From CAZUTO01 sp964623085 (lineage in GTDB: Bacteria > Pseudomonadota > Gammaproteobacteria > Pseudomonadales > GM7GCV1), in contig CAZUTO010000018.1 of the NCBI GenBank assembly GCA_964623085.1, forward strand, positions 1 through 42,521: a stretch of 42,521 nt of DNA, in the 5' to 3' direction. The notes under the pieces are model-generated. The model saw nothing but the letters and a program-made list of their open reading frames with translations. It had not been told where the DNA came from and did not search any database. The first letter of the stretch is position 1. The number at the start of each line of letters is the position of its first letter. The position numbers and the translations under genes were made by a program. This document shows positions 25,099-33,526 of this stretch, one piece after another.

Positions 25099-25569
25099 AT
25101 GCTGAAAACTGAACCTACACAGATTTCTAAATCGGCGCTATTGCCCTATCGAGCAGAGCAGCTATTCTCATTGGTTAATGATATTGAATCTTATCCGACG
25201 TTTTTGGATGGTTGTTATAACGCAGAGATTATCTCCAAAACGGAAAGCGTTTTAGAGGCTAAGCTCTACCTTAGAAAGCATGGTTTTGAGCAAAATTTTA
25301 CGACGCGTAACCATTTGTATCCGAATGAGCGAGTCACAATGGAACTTGTACAGGGCCCTTTTGAATCGCTTGAAGGCGAATGGAATATTACTGAACTCGC
25401 GGATCAAGGTTGTAAGCTTAGTCTTGATTTGGCGTTTTCTTTGGGGCGATCTCCGCTAATGCAATTGGCTGCCCCTTTCTTTACTAGCATGGGTAATCGG
25501 TTGGTGGATGCCGTTGTTGAAGAGGCAAGTAAGCGTTTTGATAAGAATCAGGAAAAGGCTGCGAGCTAA
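25099..25569 (+). CDS. ratA: RatA/Coq10-like START domain protein
   Basis: A 156-residue START/polyketide-cyclase fold protein. Family stretches: LLPYRAEQLFSLVNDIESYPTFL, then NHLYPNERVTMELVQGPF and EGEWNITEL. Two roles are described for the family: in E. coli RatA blocks 50S-30S joining as a toxin-like factor, and Coq10-type members bind ubiquinone. Its stop overlaps the rnfH start (TAATG), the usual ratA-rnfH pair. Confidence 0.93.
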   Translation: MLKTEPTQISKSALLPYRAEQLFSLVNDIESYPTFLDGCYNAEIISKTESVLEAKLYLRKHGFEQNFTTRNHLYPNERVTMELVQGPFESLEGEWNITELADQGCKLSLDLAFSLGRSPLMQLAAPFFTSMGNRLVDAVVEEASKRFDKNQEKAAS

Positions 25570-25898
25570 TGAGTGAACAAAAAATAAAAATTGAAGTGGC
25601 CTACGCATTGCCGAAAAAGCAGAAAATTCTGACTTTAGACGTAGATAAAGGTTGTTCAGCACGGGAAGCGGTGAGTCAGTCGGGAATCAAAAATGACTTT
25701 CCTGAGATTGATCTAGACGCTGCGCCGCTAGGTATTTTTGGCAATACGCTTGGTGAGCGAGGTTTGGCGGTAGCGGAAGAATATAAAGTAAAGCAAGGGG
25801 ATCGTATTGAGATTTACCGTCCTTTGCTCGCTGATCCAAAAGAAGTTCGTCGTCAGCGTGCTGCCGAGGCAAAACTTAAAAAAGAGCAGGGGACTTAG
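25569..25898 (+). CDS. rnfH: RnfH family ubiquitin-like protein
   Basis: A 109-residue small protein with a beta-grasp ubiquitin-like fold (IKIEVAYALPKKQKILTLDV, then GIFGNTLGERGLAVAEEYKV and GDRIEIYRPLLADPKEVRRQRAAEA). The YRPLLADPKEVRRQRA motif is diagnostic for the family. The role is unclear; it is called RnfH by early association with rnf genes and travels with ratA. Lysine- and arginine-rich C-terminus. Confidence 0.94.
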   Translation: MSEQKIKIEVAYALPKKQKILTLDVDKGCSAREAVSQSGIKNDFPEIDLDAAPLGIFGNTLGERGLAVAEEYKVKQGDRIEIYRPLLADPKEVRRQRAAEAKLKKEQGT

Positions 25899-25958
25899 CT
25901 TAGCTCTTCAAGGGACGTTATATTGAGTTCTTTGATTTAGGTTAAGAGCTTCGGCGTA

Positions 25959-26330
25959 TCAACCGTCTTCTTCGGTTTCCGCTTCTGAGCTGGGAACAAA
26001 ATCACCTTCAAATGATACAAGTTCGTCACCTTCGAAGAATATGCTGAGCTGCTCTTCTAACTGCGTGCCGTTGCCCAATAGCAATATGTAATGGTAGTCC
26101 CACCTATTTTGATCAAAAGTATCAGAAATCAATGGTGTTCCAAGTACAAAGCGAACCTGAGTCTTAGTCATCCCTGGACGCAGTTTGTCCACCATTTCCT
26201 GCGTTATCTTACTGCCCTGCTGTATGGGAATTTTATGAACTCCAGGAAAAAACCCAGTGTTCGATCCGCCCGCACAACCTGAGAGGATTAGAAAACAAGT
26301 CATAGCAATGGGAAACAGCTTTTTTGTCAT
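25959..26330 (-). CDS. bamE: outer membrane assembly lipoprotein BamE
   Basis: A 123-residue lipoprotein of the BamE/SmpA family, a component of the BAM complex that inserts beta-barrels in the outer membrane. ATG at 26330 is chosen: it gives a short basic start MTKK, a hydrophobic core and the lipobox LSGC, with a GGAA ribosome site upstream. The longer in-frame frame starting at 26426 would bury the signal peptide. Core motif RPGMTKTQVRFVLGTP (about residues 54-69), then NRWDYHYIL. Acidic C-terminal tail. Divergent from fur, a known arrangement. Confidence 0.95.
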   Translation of the reverse strand: MTKKLFPIAMTCFLILSGCAGGSNTGFFPGVHKIPIQQGSKITQEMVDKLRPGMTKTQVRFVLGTPLISDTFDQNRWDYHYILLLGNGTQLEEQLSIFFEGDELVSFEGDFVPSSEAETEEDG

Positions 26331-26414
26331 ATGGGGTTCCATTGTATTAGCGAACGCGGATAATAACCGAATTCGCGATACCTTTTTAAGACGACCTTTT
26401 ATAAGAAGACCTTT

Positions 26415-26825
26415 ATGCTTAATCAAAACAAAGAACTACGTCGAGCTGGCCTGAAAGTCACCATGCCTCGTGTCAAAATATTGGAACTGCTTGAGCATGC
26501 TGAGGGTGGTCATCTTAGCGCCGAGGATATTTACCAGCAGCTCTTGGAAGAGGGTGAACAGGCGGGTTTGGCGACCATTTATCGGGTACTTACGCAGTTT
26601 GAATCTGCAGGTTTGGTGCTTAGACATAATTTTGAAGGCGGTAAAGCCGTATTTGAGCTCGATCGAGGCGAACATCACGATCATATGGTCTGTACGGAAA
26701 CGGGGAAAGTGATTGAGTTTCATAGTAACGAAATAGAAGAAATCCAGAAAACAATAGCTGATGAACATGGTTACGAATTAACCGAACACTCACTGGTTCT
26801 CTATGTTAGACCCAAAAAAGCCTAA
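26415..26825 (+). CDS. fur: ferric uptake regulator Fur
   Basis: A 136-residue iron-sensing repressor. The winged-helix DNA-binding half contains GLATIYRVLTQFE (about residues 51-63), and the metal-binding HHDHMVC motif is at about 87-93. As in Pseudomonas Fur, the second cysteine of the E. coli CxxC pair is replaced (C-T-E-T), so structural zinc by four cysteines is not possible. It lies divergent from bamE and convergent with the imelysin/DUF1111 operon, which may be in its regulon. Confidence 0.97.
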   Translation: MLNQNKELRRAGLKVTMPRVKILELLEHAEGGHLSAEDIYQQLLEEGEQAGLATIYRVLTQFESAGLVLRHNFEGGKAVFELDRGEHHDHMVCTETGKVIEFHSNEIEEIQKTIADEHGYELTEHSLVLYVRPKKA

Positions 26826-26884
26826 AAGTTTAAAAAAACTGGCCAGTTAATAACGGTAAGTGAATTCCTAAGAGAAGGTCGCGA

Positions 26885-27856
26885 TTAATCCCCATCGTAA
26901 TTGTTAAACCCAACAAGCACACCAATGTCTTGTGCCAACGGACCTTCTATAAGCTGTTCCATATCTACTAGGTTGGTATGCATTTCTTTGATAAGGGACG
27001 GCTCGATTTCTTTCGCAGCTTCCAGCGAAACGGTAAGCAGCTCCATATTGTTAATTTGTGCAGCAAGTAGGCCTTGGCTATTGACGGTAATATCCAAACG
27101 TTCGAGTGCTATTTTTAGGTGCTGAATAATTGACCCATAGCTAGCTTGATATATATCTTTAGTCAGTTCTGAGCGCCAACCTTCACTCAGTATCGGTATC
27201 AGATTACCGTCTTCATCAAACCCGTTGCGAAGTCGGTTGGACATCTGTCCAACCTGCTGGAACAAGAGATTGAGGCTAATACTCGCAGATTCAACGCGAT
27301 ATGATTTTTCTAGCCATTCGGGTTGAATAATCGGGTTGTCTTCGTGGTACTGAACGATACCATCCACTTTACCGCTATAGTCGTCTGCGACAGTGGGGAG
27401 TGCGTTACAGCGCTGATCTAGGCTGAGGCCTTCCGAAAATGTCAGCCACTCCATAGCAGGCAAACCCTTCTCTGCTGCGATAGTCGTTTCTAGATCGCTT
27501 GCAGATAAAGGCGTATTTGATTGCATGCGCTGAGAAAGCTGCTGTTCCACCATATTGCGCTTGTCAGGCCAAAAGTAGAGTTCGAACTCTAAGTTGTTGT
27601 CTGAAATAGCCTGGTATGGGAAACCATTTAGTGCCGCCCAATGCAGTGCTAGTTCCTTCCAGCTTTGTTGGAGCGCATCTAGCTCAAGGTTTTCTTGGCA
27701 ATATGAGGTGGCGTGGGTACTAAATACACTGCTTTTTACTTGCCACTCGATCAACATATCGTCGCTCCAGCTTTGCCAATACTGTGCTGTGTTGGGGCCC
27801 TGATTTGAACAGCCGGCAAGAGTGATCAATATAGAGAGCGCTAGTAGCTTTTTCAC
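26885..27856 (-). CDS. imelysin-like lipoprotein
   Basis: A 323-residue lipoprotein (signal peptide with lipobox LAGC, Cys about residue 16) with an imelysin/EfeO-type helical fold. The usual imelysin GxHxxE signature is replaced by GLPAMEW (about residue 131), i.e. His to Pro, as in the insulin-cleaving peptidase-like branch, so metal binding may differ from the partner at 29251. The start is GTG at 27856, overlapping the stop of the DUF1111 gene (GTGA), so they are translationally coupled. Last gene of a three-gene operon. A diverged copy of its last 34 codons lies at 1067-1171. Confidence 0.88.
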   Translation of the reverse strand: MKKLLALSILITLAGCSNQGPNTAQYWQSWSDDMLIEWQVKSSVFSTHATSYCQENLELDALQQSWKELALHWAALNGFPYQAISDNNLEFELYFWPDKRNMVEQQLSQRMQSNTPLSASDLETTIAAEKGLPAMEWLTFSEGLSLDQRCNALPTVADDYSGKVDGIVQYHEDNPIIQPEWLEKSYRVESASISLNLLFQQVGQMSNRLRNGFDEDGNLIPILSEGWRSELTKDIYQASYGSIIQHLKIALERLDITVNSQGLLAAQINNMELLTVSLEAAKEIEPSLIKEMHTNLVDMEQLIEGPLAQDIGVLVGFNNYDGD

Positions 27857-29238
27857 AGCGAGTTTAAAAATCCTAGAAGTGATTGCTGTTTGTCTTCAGA
27901 TAATTGAAGTACTTTATCACGAGACGATGCCGCTTCGCCGCCATGCCAGAGAATTGCTTCAAAGACGTTTCTGGCACGACCATCATGGAGAAGTTCTGTA
28001 TGGCCATTGACATCAATATAGTCGCCCAAGCCCCATAGAGGCGGTGTTCGCCATTCCGAACCATTGGCAGCAAATTCTGAACGATGATCGGCGAGCCCAT
28101 CACCCATATCGTGAAGTAATAGATCGGTGTAAGGGTAGATAGTTTGTTGACTCAAAGCAGGGCTGCTAATTTCTCCGGTTTCCCATTTTGGTGTATGGCA
28201 GCTCGCGCAACCGACTTCATGGAATACCTTCTCGCCTGCGACTTTCTCTGAGTCCAAGGCGTTGGGGCGAGCGGGGGTTGCTAGGTGTTTGGCATAGAAA
28301 ACCACTAAGCGGAGAATGTCATCACTCACTTCGGGCTCTCCACCATTTGGTGCCTGTAAGCAGGATTCTTGTAGTGAAGTACAAGGGCCACTTGGATTGA
28401 GTGAAGTAGTAAGTCCCATGTCACCTAAAAATGCCCCAGATGATTGTTGTTCGACGTTGGGTTGGCCGGCTTTCCAGCCAAATCTGCCGAGTGTTAGCGA
28501 TTGTGCTCTCGCGTCCCAAACCTCGTTTGCGCGTCCAGATATCCCATCGTTGTTTTGGTCGTTCGGATCCGCTTGCGCAAGAATAGCGTCTTCTGGAATG
28601 GCGCCCAGTAAACCAAGCCCGATCATTGCTGGTGCAACACGCGGGCTAATGACTACCTCTGGGCCTATCTCGCCATAGCCGAATTGAGTCAGGTTTATAT
28701 CAGGTGTTCTCAATTCATATTCATTGCCATCCGCGCCTTGGAGTAGATAGGGAGCCCACTCCCAATTGATTCGCATTTCTGCGGGTATGCCGGCTACAGA
28801 GAAATCTTGAATCTGATCGCCGTAGGTAGGTTCTTCAATGACTGATTGATGAGCTTCTCGTTGGCGACTTTCTGTTTCCGGAAGGCTAATGCGTATGAGA
28901 GTGGAGACCAGATGCGCCTGGTTATCCCGAGGAGGGTGGCCACGGCCATCCTTAATATGACAACCTTGGCAGCTATTGGTGTTGAAGATAGGCCCTAAGC
29001 CGTCACGTGCATCAGTACTGGCGGGTGCAGTGACCCAAGGGTTACGGAAAAAACTGTTGCCGACGCTAAAGTCGAGACGGCCGTCAAAGGACAAATTGGC
29101 GGCGGACTGCGAAAATGCATTTGCGCCTTGCACCTGTGTTGTGGTTTCCCCGCCGGGGTATCTTGGATCTGCTAGCAGTAGAGAACATGAACAGCTGGCA
29201 AATAGTACGACGAGTGTTCGCGCAATGACGTTTAACAC
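27853..29238 (-). CDS. di-heme oxidoreductase-like protein (DUF1111)
   Basis: A 461-residue exported c-type cytochrome-like protein of the DUF1111 family, often annotated as thiol oxidoreductase or di-heme oxidoreductase. Signal peptide to about residue 23. Two heme c motifs: C90-Q-G-C-H94 and C344-A-S-C-H348. Tandem DUF1111 features include TPPLWGLGDY near residue 400 and HDGRARNVFEAILWHGGEA. GTG start. It sits between two imelysin-family genes, 12 bp from the first and overlapping the second. By analogy with imelysin gene clusters it may serve a redox step in periplasmic iron uptake; that role is inferred. Confidence 0.9.
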   Translation of the reverse strand: MLNVIARTLVVLFASCSCSLLLADPRYPGGETTTQVQGANAFSQSAANLSFDGRLDFSVGNSFFRNPWVTAPASTDARDGLGPIFNTNSCQGCHIKDGRGHPPRDNQAHLVSTLIRISLPETESRQREAHQSVIEEPTYGDQIQDFSVAGIPAEMRINWEWAPYLLQGADGNEYELRTPDINLTQFGYGEIGPEVVISPRVAPAMIGLGLLGAIPEDAILAQADPNDQNNDGISGRANEVWDARAQSLTLGRFGWKAGQPNVEQQSSGAFLGDMGLTTSLNPSGPCTSLQESCLQAPNGGEPEVSDDILRLVVFYAKHLATPARPNALDSEKVAGEKVFHEVGCASCHTPKWETGEISSPALSQQTIYPYTDLLLHDMGDGLADHRSEFAANGSEWRTPPLWGLGDYIDVNGHTELLHDGRARNVFEAILWHGGEAASSRDKVLQLSEDKQQSLLGFLNSL

Positions 29239-29250
29239 GAACTGACAAAC

Positions 29251-30501
29251 TTAAAAGTTGTGCCCGGCGCTGTCCGGATTCAGCGTGCCGAGATTTAGAT
29301 CAGCAGCGAGCAATTCTACGTTGCGGGTAAAGTTCACGAGGCTTTCAATGGCTTGATCAATAAGTTGCACGCCTTTAGCATTACCCGGAGCAATAAGCTG
29401 GTCGAAGGTTTGGTCTGTCTCACCCGATTCTACAATGGCGTTTAAGGCATCCAACATAAGATTTGTGCTTTCACTTAGTGAATCATGAGTGTCGGAGTTT
29501 GCACTCGACCAGCCCATAAGTGATGCCCCTGTTATATGTTCTCCAGCAAGTGTCTCATACTCGCCTCGCAGCACCATGGCCAGCCCTGTCGCATTTGCAT
29601 TGAGGGTATTATGAGTGGTATCTGAGAAGCAATCATGCTCGTCTTCCGTAGAGTTGGCATAGAGAGCGACTTTCATTCGCTCGCCAGCTAGTTCGCCGAG
29701 TGACAAACTTCCCACACCATAGAGGATTCTACGAAGCTTCTCGTCGCCGGACATCGCGTCAAATTCTGACCGATAGTTGTTCGCACCGGCTGCCCATTGG
29801 GAAACAATAAATTCTAGATCGGATACCAGTAGCTGGGTGACGGCCTCTAAATAATTGCGCCTGCGTGTGCAATGATGGTTTGTACAAAGGTCACCTGTGG
29901 CGAAATCAGTGTAAGGCCGATTTCCGGCACCTTGATTTGTGCCATTAAGATCTTGGCCCCATAAAAGAAATTCGATGGCATGCCAGCCCGTGGCAACGTT
30001 CGCTTCAGTACCGCCTGCTTCGTTTAAGCTTGCCAATAATTCTGGCGTGAATGCATTCAGTCCTATTTGCTCAGAGCCAATAGTAATAAAATCGCTGGCG
30101 ATCAAATTAGCTTTTCCTACGGCATTGCCAAGCTCGTAAAAATAGTTATTGTCATCCACATAGTCGATAAACCCTTCATCAAGCGGCCAAGCGTTCACTT
30201 GCGGCTCCCAATCATCGACCACCGGGTGCGAAAATCTGAACACTTCGGTGGCGCCGTAGATTTTACGAGCCCCTGTCCAGCTTTGTTTTGCACTGATTAG
30301 CGTTTGCTCACTAGGGTTATCCAACAATGCCTGAATGTCATCAGCGAGGTTTTGCGCGGAGATGAGAGAATCGTTATAGCTTGCGTAAGCGAGGTTGGCA
30401 TAATTTTCGCCAATATCATCAAAGCTTTGAGCCTGAGATACGCCTGAGAAAAACACAGCCAGAATGGTGAAGATCGTTGTCTTGCAAAGATGGGGTGTCA
30501 T
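29251..30501 (-). CDS. imelysin family periplasmic protein
   Basis: A 416-residue exported imelysin (peptidase M75 family) protein, a class related to EfeO and to IrpA of cyanobacterial iron regulation. ATG at 30501 is preferred because it starts a normal signal peptide (MTPHLCKT, hydrophobic core, cleavage near SQAQS); an upstream in-frame ATG at 30555 is possible. The GxHxxE signature is intact as GWHAIE (about residues 172-177), followed by FLLWGQDLNG. First gene of the imelysin-DUF1111-imelysin operon, divergent from sdhC. Confidence 0.92.
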   Translation of the reverse strand: MTPHLCKTTIFTILAVFFSGVSQAQSFDDIGENYANLAYASYNDSLISAQNLADDIQALLDNPSEQTLISAKQSWTGARKIYGATEVFRFSHPVVDDWEPQVNAWPLDEGFIDYVDDNNYFYELGNAVGKANLIASDFITIGSEQIGLNAFTPELLASLNEAGGTEANVATGWHAIEFLLWGQDLNGTNQGAGNRPYTDFATGDLCTNHHCTRRRNYLEAVTQLLVSDLEFIVSQWAAGANNYRSEFDAMSGDEKLRRILYGVGSLSLGELAGERMKVALYANSTEDEHDCFSDTTHNTLNANATGLAMVLRGEYETLAGEHITGASLMGWSSANSDTHDSLSESTNLMLDALNAIVESGETDQTFDQLIAPGNAKGVQLIDQAIESLVNFTRNVELLAADLNLGTLNPDSAGHNF

Positions 30502-30540
30502 ATTGAGTTCAGAAGCTATTGTTGGGATAAGTTCGCAATC

Positions 30541-30559
30541 AAAAAATGTTATCATTGGT
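30541..30559 (-). promoter_or_regulatory. possible Fur box before the imelysin operon
   Basis: On the minus strand this 19-bp stretch, containing AATGATAACATT, matches the Fur consensus at 11 of 19 positions by hand count. It lies about 40-60 bp before the preferred start of the first imelysin gene. The match is modest, and iron control is inferred mainly from the gene families and the nearby fur. Confidence 0.3.
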
Positions 30560-30742
30560 GAATGTGAAATTCACCTGTTCTAAGGCTTTAGAGCGGTTTG
30601 CCTGAATAATAGTATGGGTAAGAAGCTACCATACGTCACCTTACTAAGCTGAAAGTTGGCTAGGCATGGATTTAATAGCGGTAGCCTTATATAATTTCGC
30701 GCAGTAATTTTGGTCATCTACTCCTCCATTGGACGTAAATCA

Positions 30743-31123
30743 ATGAATAACGCTAGACCCATCAACCTTGACTTGGCATCGGTTTCTTGGCCAGTCACAG
30801 CGATAGCATCCATTCTCCACCGCATCTGTGCGGTGATCATCTGGGTAGGTTTAGCATTTCTGCTCCCTACGATTATGGTAGCCACGTCTTCGGAAGAAGG
30901 CTTTGAGTCTGTTGCAACTTTGATTCAGACGAATTTCCTCGCGCAATTCGTTGCATGGGGTCTGCTTACAGCGCTAGGCTACTATTGTATGGGAACAATT
31001 AAGCACCTTATTCAGGATATGGGCTTTTTTGAGAGTTTTGATGGTGGTAAAACCATATCTTGGACGGCCATTGCTTTAGGTATTCTTATCAGTATCGCAT
31101 CGGGGGCTTTGATATGGCTGTAA
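30743..31123 (+). CDS. sdhC: succinate dehydrogenase cytochrome b subunit SdhC, heme ligand replaced
   Basis: A 126-residue membrane anchor of complex II with three helices. Start ATG at 30743, where RPINLDL matches family N-termini. Quinone-site residues equivalent to E. coli Ser27, His30 and Arg31 are kept in SILHR (residues 23-27). The heme b ligand equivalent to E. coli His84 is Tyr81 in ALGYYCMGTIKH; the alignment around it has no gap, and the neighbouring His91 equivalent (His88) is present. It overlaps sdhD by 10 bp. sdhA and sdhB do not follow, which is unusual. E. coli reference residues are from memory. Confidence 0.92.
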   Translation: MNNARPINLDLASVSWPVTAIASILHRICAVIIWVGLAFLLPTIMVATSSEEGFESVATLIQTNFLAQFVAWGLLTALGYYCMGTIKHLIQDMGFFESFDGGKTISWTAIALGILISIASGALIWL

Positions 31124-31434
31124 TGAATGGTGTTCGTCAGTGGATATTTCAGCGCACAACCAATGTGTTTCTGGTTATTTTTGGATTGGTGCTTTTGATA
31201 ACTGCGTTTAGCGGGATTAGCTATGAATCCCTCTCTGCTTTATTAGGAGCGGGTTGGTTTAAGACCCTGGCGCTTGTTACGCTTATCCTAGGTTGTTTGA
31301 ATTCGGTATTGGCTGGTTGGCAGATTGTTGGTGACTATGCCAAAAAGTTTCATCTTCCTGAAAAGCTGCTAAATATCGTTATTGTTTTGGTGACGGTGAT
31401 ATTTTTTATTATGGCGGTTGGAATTATTTTCTGA
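31114..31434 (+). CDS. sdhD: succinate dehydrogenase membrane anchor SdhD, heme ligand replaced
   Basis: A 106-residue, three-helix membrane subunit paired with SdhC. ATG at 31114 overlaps the end of sdhC, the usual coupling. The quinone-binding Asp-Tyr (E. coli Asp82-Tyr83) is kept as Asp74-Tyr75 in GWQIVGDYAKK. Eleven residues before that Asp, where E. coli has heme ligand His71, there is Asn63 (GCLNSVLAGWQ). With SdhC Tyr81 this removes both canonical axial ligands of heme b. The gene is followed by a terminator, not by sdhA. Confidence 0.9.
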   Translation: MAVMNGVRQWIFQRTTNVFLVIFGLVLLITAFSGISYESLSALLGAGWFKTLALVTLILGCLNSVLAGWQIVGDYAKKFHLPEKLLNIVIVLVTVIFFIMAVGIIF

Positions 31435-31456
31435 TCAGTCGTTTTTGAGAGCAGCA

Positions 31457-31503
31457 GTCAGACATAAAAAAAGGCGCATATAGCGCCTTTTTTTATGTCT
31501 GAC
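31457..31503. terminator. bidirectional terminator between sdhD and dsbD
   Basis: A perfect 21-bp inverted repeat (31457-31477 and 31483-31503) around a 5-nt atata loop. The GGCGC/GCGCC core is flanked by A7 and T7, so it can end transcription in both directions between the convergent sdhCD and dsbD. Confidence 0.95.
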
Positions 31504-31514
31504 TAATCATCGTT

Positions 31515-33254
31515 TTAGATGCTAGTCAGGTATGTTTTCATGATGTCCTTGGTCAGGATTTGAGGCAACACCTGTGCCTCGCTTGATCCGGCCTCAAAGT
31601 AGAGGTAAAGCGGAATACCCACACGGTTGTATCGATCCAGCAGTGCACTTATTTCTGGATTGTCGTTTGTCCAATCTGCGATTAAGTAGACCACATCTTT
31701 TTCCGTGAACATTTCCTGTACTTCGCTGCTGTATAGCACACGGCTTTCATTGAATTTACAGGTAATACACCAATCAGCGGTAACGTCCAAAAAGACCGGC
31801 TTGTTTCCACCTACGACTGAATCCAAATCGGATAGAACGAAATCTTTATGTGCGCTGTTTCCAGGGATAACAGGAACTTCAGAGTTGACGCCTTTCCATA
31901 CTAAGCCGCCAGTTGATACCAACATCAATACTGCAAAAACGGTCGCTGCTTTCGAGCCTTCTTGCTTCATGCCCCAAAACATGGCGGCGAGAGTACAGAG
32001 ACCAGCAACGGCTAACGCAGCGCCGGTTGCGCCGACTTGTGCAATCAAAACCCAAAGTAGCCACGCGGATGTAAGATACATCGGAAACGCGAGCACTTCC
32101 TTGAGCGTCTCCATCCAGGGGCCTGGTCTTGGTAGTTTTTCTGATAATGCAGGTACGCTATTAATCAGTACTAGTGGGAAGGCCATACCTATTCCAAGAA
32201 ACGCGAAGATGAGCAACGCTACCCAAGCAGGCTGGCTCACCGCATAGCCAAGTGATACTGCCATGAAAGGCGCCGAGCAAGGGCTAGCAACAACCATTGC
32301 CAATACGCCAGTAAAGAATGATTGAAAAGGTTTGCCCTCAGCGACAAGATCTTGACCCATGCCGGCAAAGCGAGCACCAAACAATATCCATCCAGAAAAG
32401 CTAAGGCCGACAACAAAAAACAAGTACATAAGTACGGTGACGACGGCTGGCGATTGAAGCTGAAACCCCCAGCCTATCTGAGAGCCACCTGCGCGTAAAA
32501 CGAGCATTGTCCCTGCGATACACAGAGTAGTGAAAACAATACCTGCTGTGTAGGCAACGGAATCTTTTAGCCGCACCATCGTTGAATCACCACCACTGCT
32601 CACTTTCAAAGCTTTGATGGCTAAAACTGGAAAAACACAGGGCATAAGGTTTAGGATCAATCCGCCTCCAAATGCCATGAGGAGCGCAGCAAAAAAGCCT
32701 ACTTCGGGGCTTAAGCCTCCTGCGATTGATGCAGATGCCGAATTACCTGCGGCAGTGCCAGAAGCGCTTGATGTTTGAGCTGGCGCATCAATAGCTGTCG
32801 CCTGCTGGCTATTGGGATCAACTGAGAACCAATAGCTGGTCGGAGCATAACAAAGGCCAGCTATTGCACAGCCTTGCGATACTAGCTCTAGTTCACCTGA
32901 ATGGTCAAAATCAGTGATTCGAAAACTGGTTGACTCGTAATAGACTTCTACTAGCCGCCCGTAGTATTCGTCGTCGCGCGTAACCCCCGCCTCAAATATG
33001 GGCTCATTAAAACTTTTACCATTGGCTTTTACTTCGAGTCTTTCTTGGTAAAGGTAGTATTCCGGCTCAACATACCAATTCACTATCAGGTCAGAGTTAT
33101 CAAACGAGATAGTTGGCTGAAAAGCCTCTTTTACTGGCAGAAAGTTTTGCTCGCCGAATAGATCCTCAGTTAAAGATTCAAAATCCTGACTGTGTGAAAT
33201 GGTTGCGGTATTGGCAACCAGCCCTATAAATAGGAAGAAAAATACTCTATACAA
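31515..33254 (-). CDS. dsbD: thiol:disulfide interchange protein DsbD
   Basis: A 579-residue inner-membrane protein that carries electrons from cytosolic thioredoxin to the periplasm for disulfide isomerisation and cytochrome c maturation. Signal peptide (about 1-22). N-terminal periplasmic domain with its redox Cys pair in CAIAGLCYAP (about residues 129-138). Eight-helix core with NLMPCVFPVLAIK and SPCSAPF, the two membrane cysteines. C-terminal thioredoxin domain with WC496-I-T-C499. All six redox cysteines are present. TTG start at 33254. Convergent with sdhCD. Confidence 0.95.
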   Translation of the reverse strand: MYRVFFFLFIGLVANTATISHSQDFESLTEDLFGEQNFLPVKEAFQPTISFDNSDLIVNWYVEPEYYLYQERLEVKANGKSFNEPIFEAGVTRDDEYYGRLVEVYYESTSFRITDFDHSGELELVSQGCAIAGLCYAPTSYWFSVDPNSQQATAIDAPAQTSSASGTAAGNSASASIAGGLSPEVGFFAALLMAFGGGLILNLMPCVFPVLAIKALKVSSGGDSTMVRLKDSVAYTAGIVFTTLCIAGTMLVLRAGGSQIGWGFQLQSPAVVTVLMYLFFVVGLSFSGWILFGARFAGMGQDLVAEGKPFQSFFTGVLAMVVASPCSAPFMAVSLGYAVSQPAWVALLIFAFLGIGMAFPLVLINSVPALSEKLPRPGPWMETLKEVLAFPMYLTSAWLLWVLIAQVGATGAALAVAGLCTLAAMFWGMKQEGSKAATVFAVLMLVSTGGLVWKGVNSEVPVIPGNSAHKDFVLSDLDSVVGGNKPVFLDVTADWCITCKFNESRVLYSSEVQEMFTEKDVVYLIADWTNDNPEISALLDRYNRVGIPLYLYFEAGSSEAQVLPQILTKDIMKTYLTSI

Positions 33255-33526
33255 GTCTAGTACCTTTGTCTTTTTGAGGACCCCGAAGGGTATTTGGCAT
33301 TAGATGCCTACTATAAGAATGAATACTATTATAAGTGGAGATGAAAAGGGGAAGCCTAACTAAAGATTAAGTCTTTTTTTGATGGCCTAAACAACTCTAA
33401 CTGTTTGAAAAAATGGAAAAAATGCTCTATTTTATAATGAGTTAAACTCGATATAACGGATTTTTCAATGTTTGATCACCCCAGCTAGCATATAATAGTC
33501 TTTCTTATGGAATTGTTTGAATTAAA
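33255..33526. promoter_or_regulatory. AT-rich dsbD-copper chaperone intergenic region with -10 candidate
   Basis: About 270 bp, AT-rich, between divergent genes. TATAAT at 33491-33496 is a good -10 candidate for the PCuAC gene, 31 bp from its ATG. No convincing -35 at normal spacing is seen (TTGATC at 33472 is too close), so an activator may be needed. Confidence 0.4.

Noticed and set aside
26331..26426. Longer bamE starting at 26426
   Set aside because: It would place 32 residues before a normal lipoprotein signal peptide and overlap the fur start; ATG 26330 has a ribosome site.
26837..26848. Palindrome aactggccagtt after fur as terminator or operator
   Set aside because: The stem is only 6 bp with no loop and no T tract; too short to claim.
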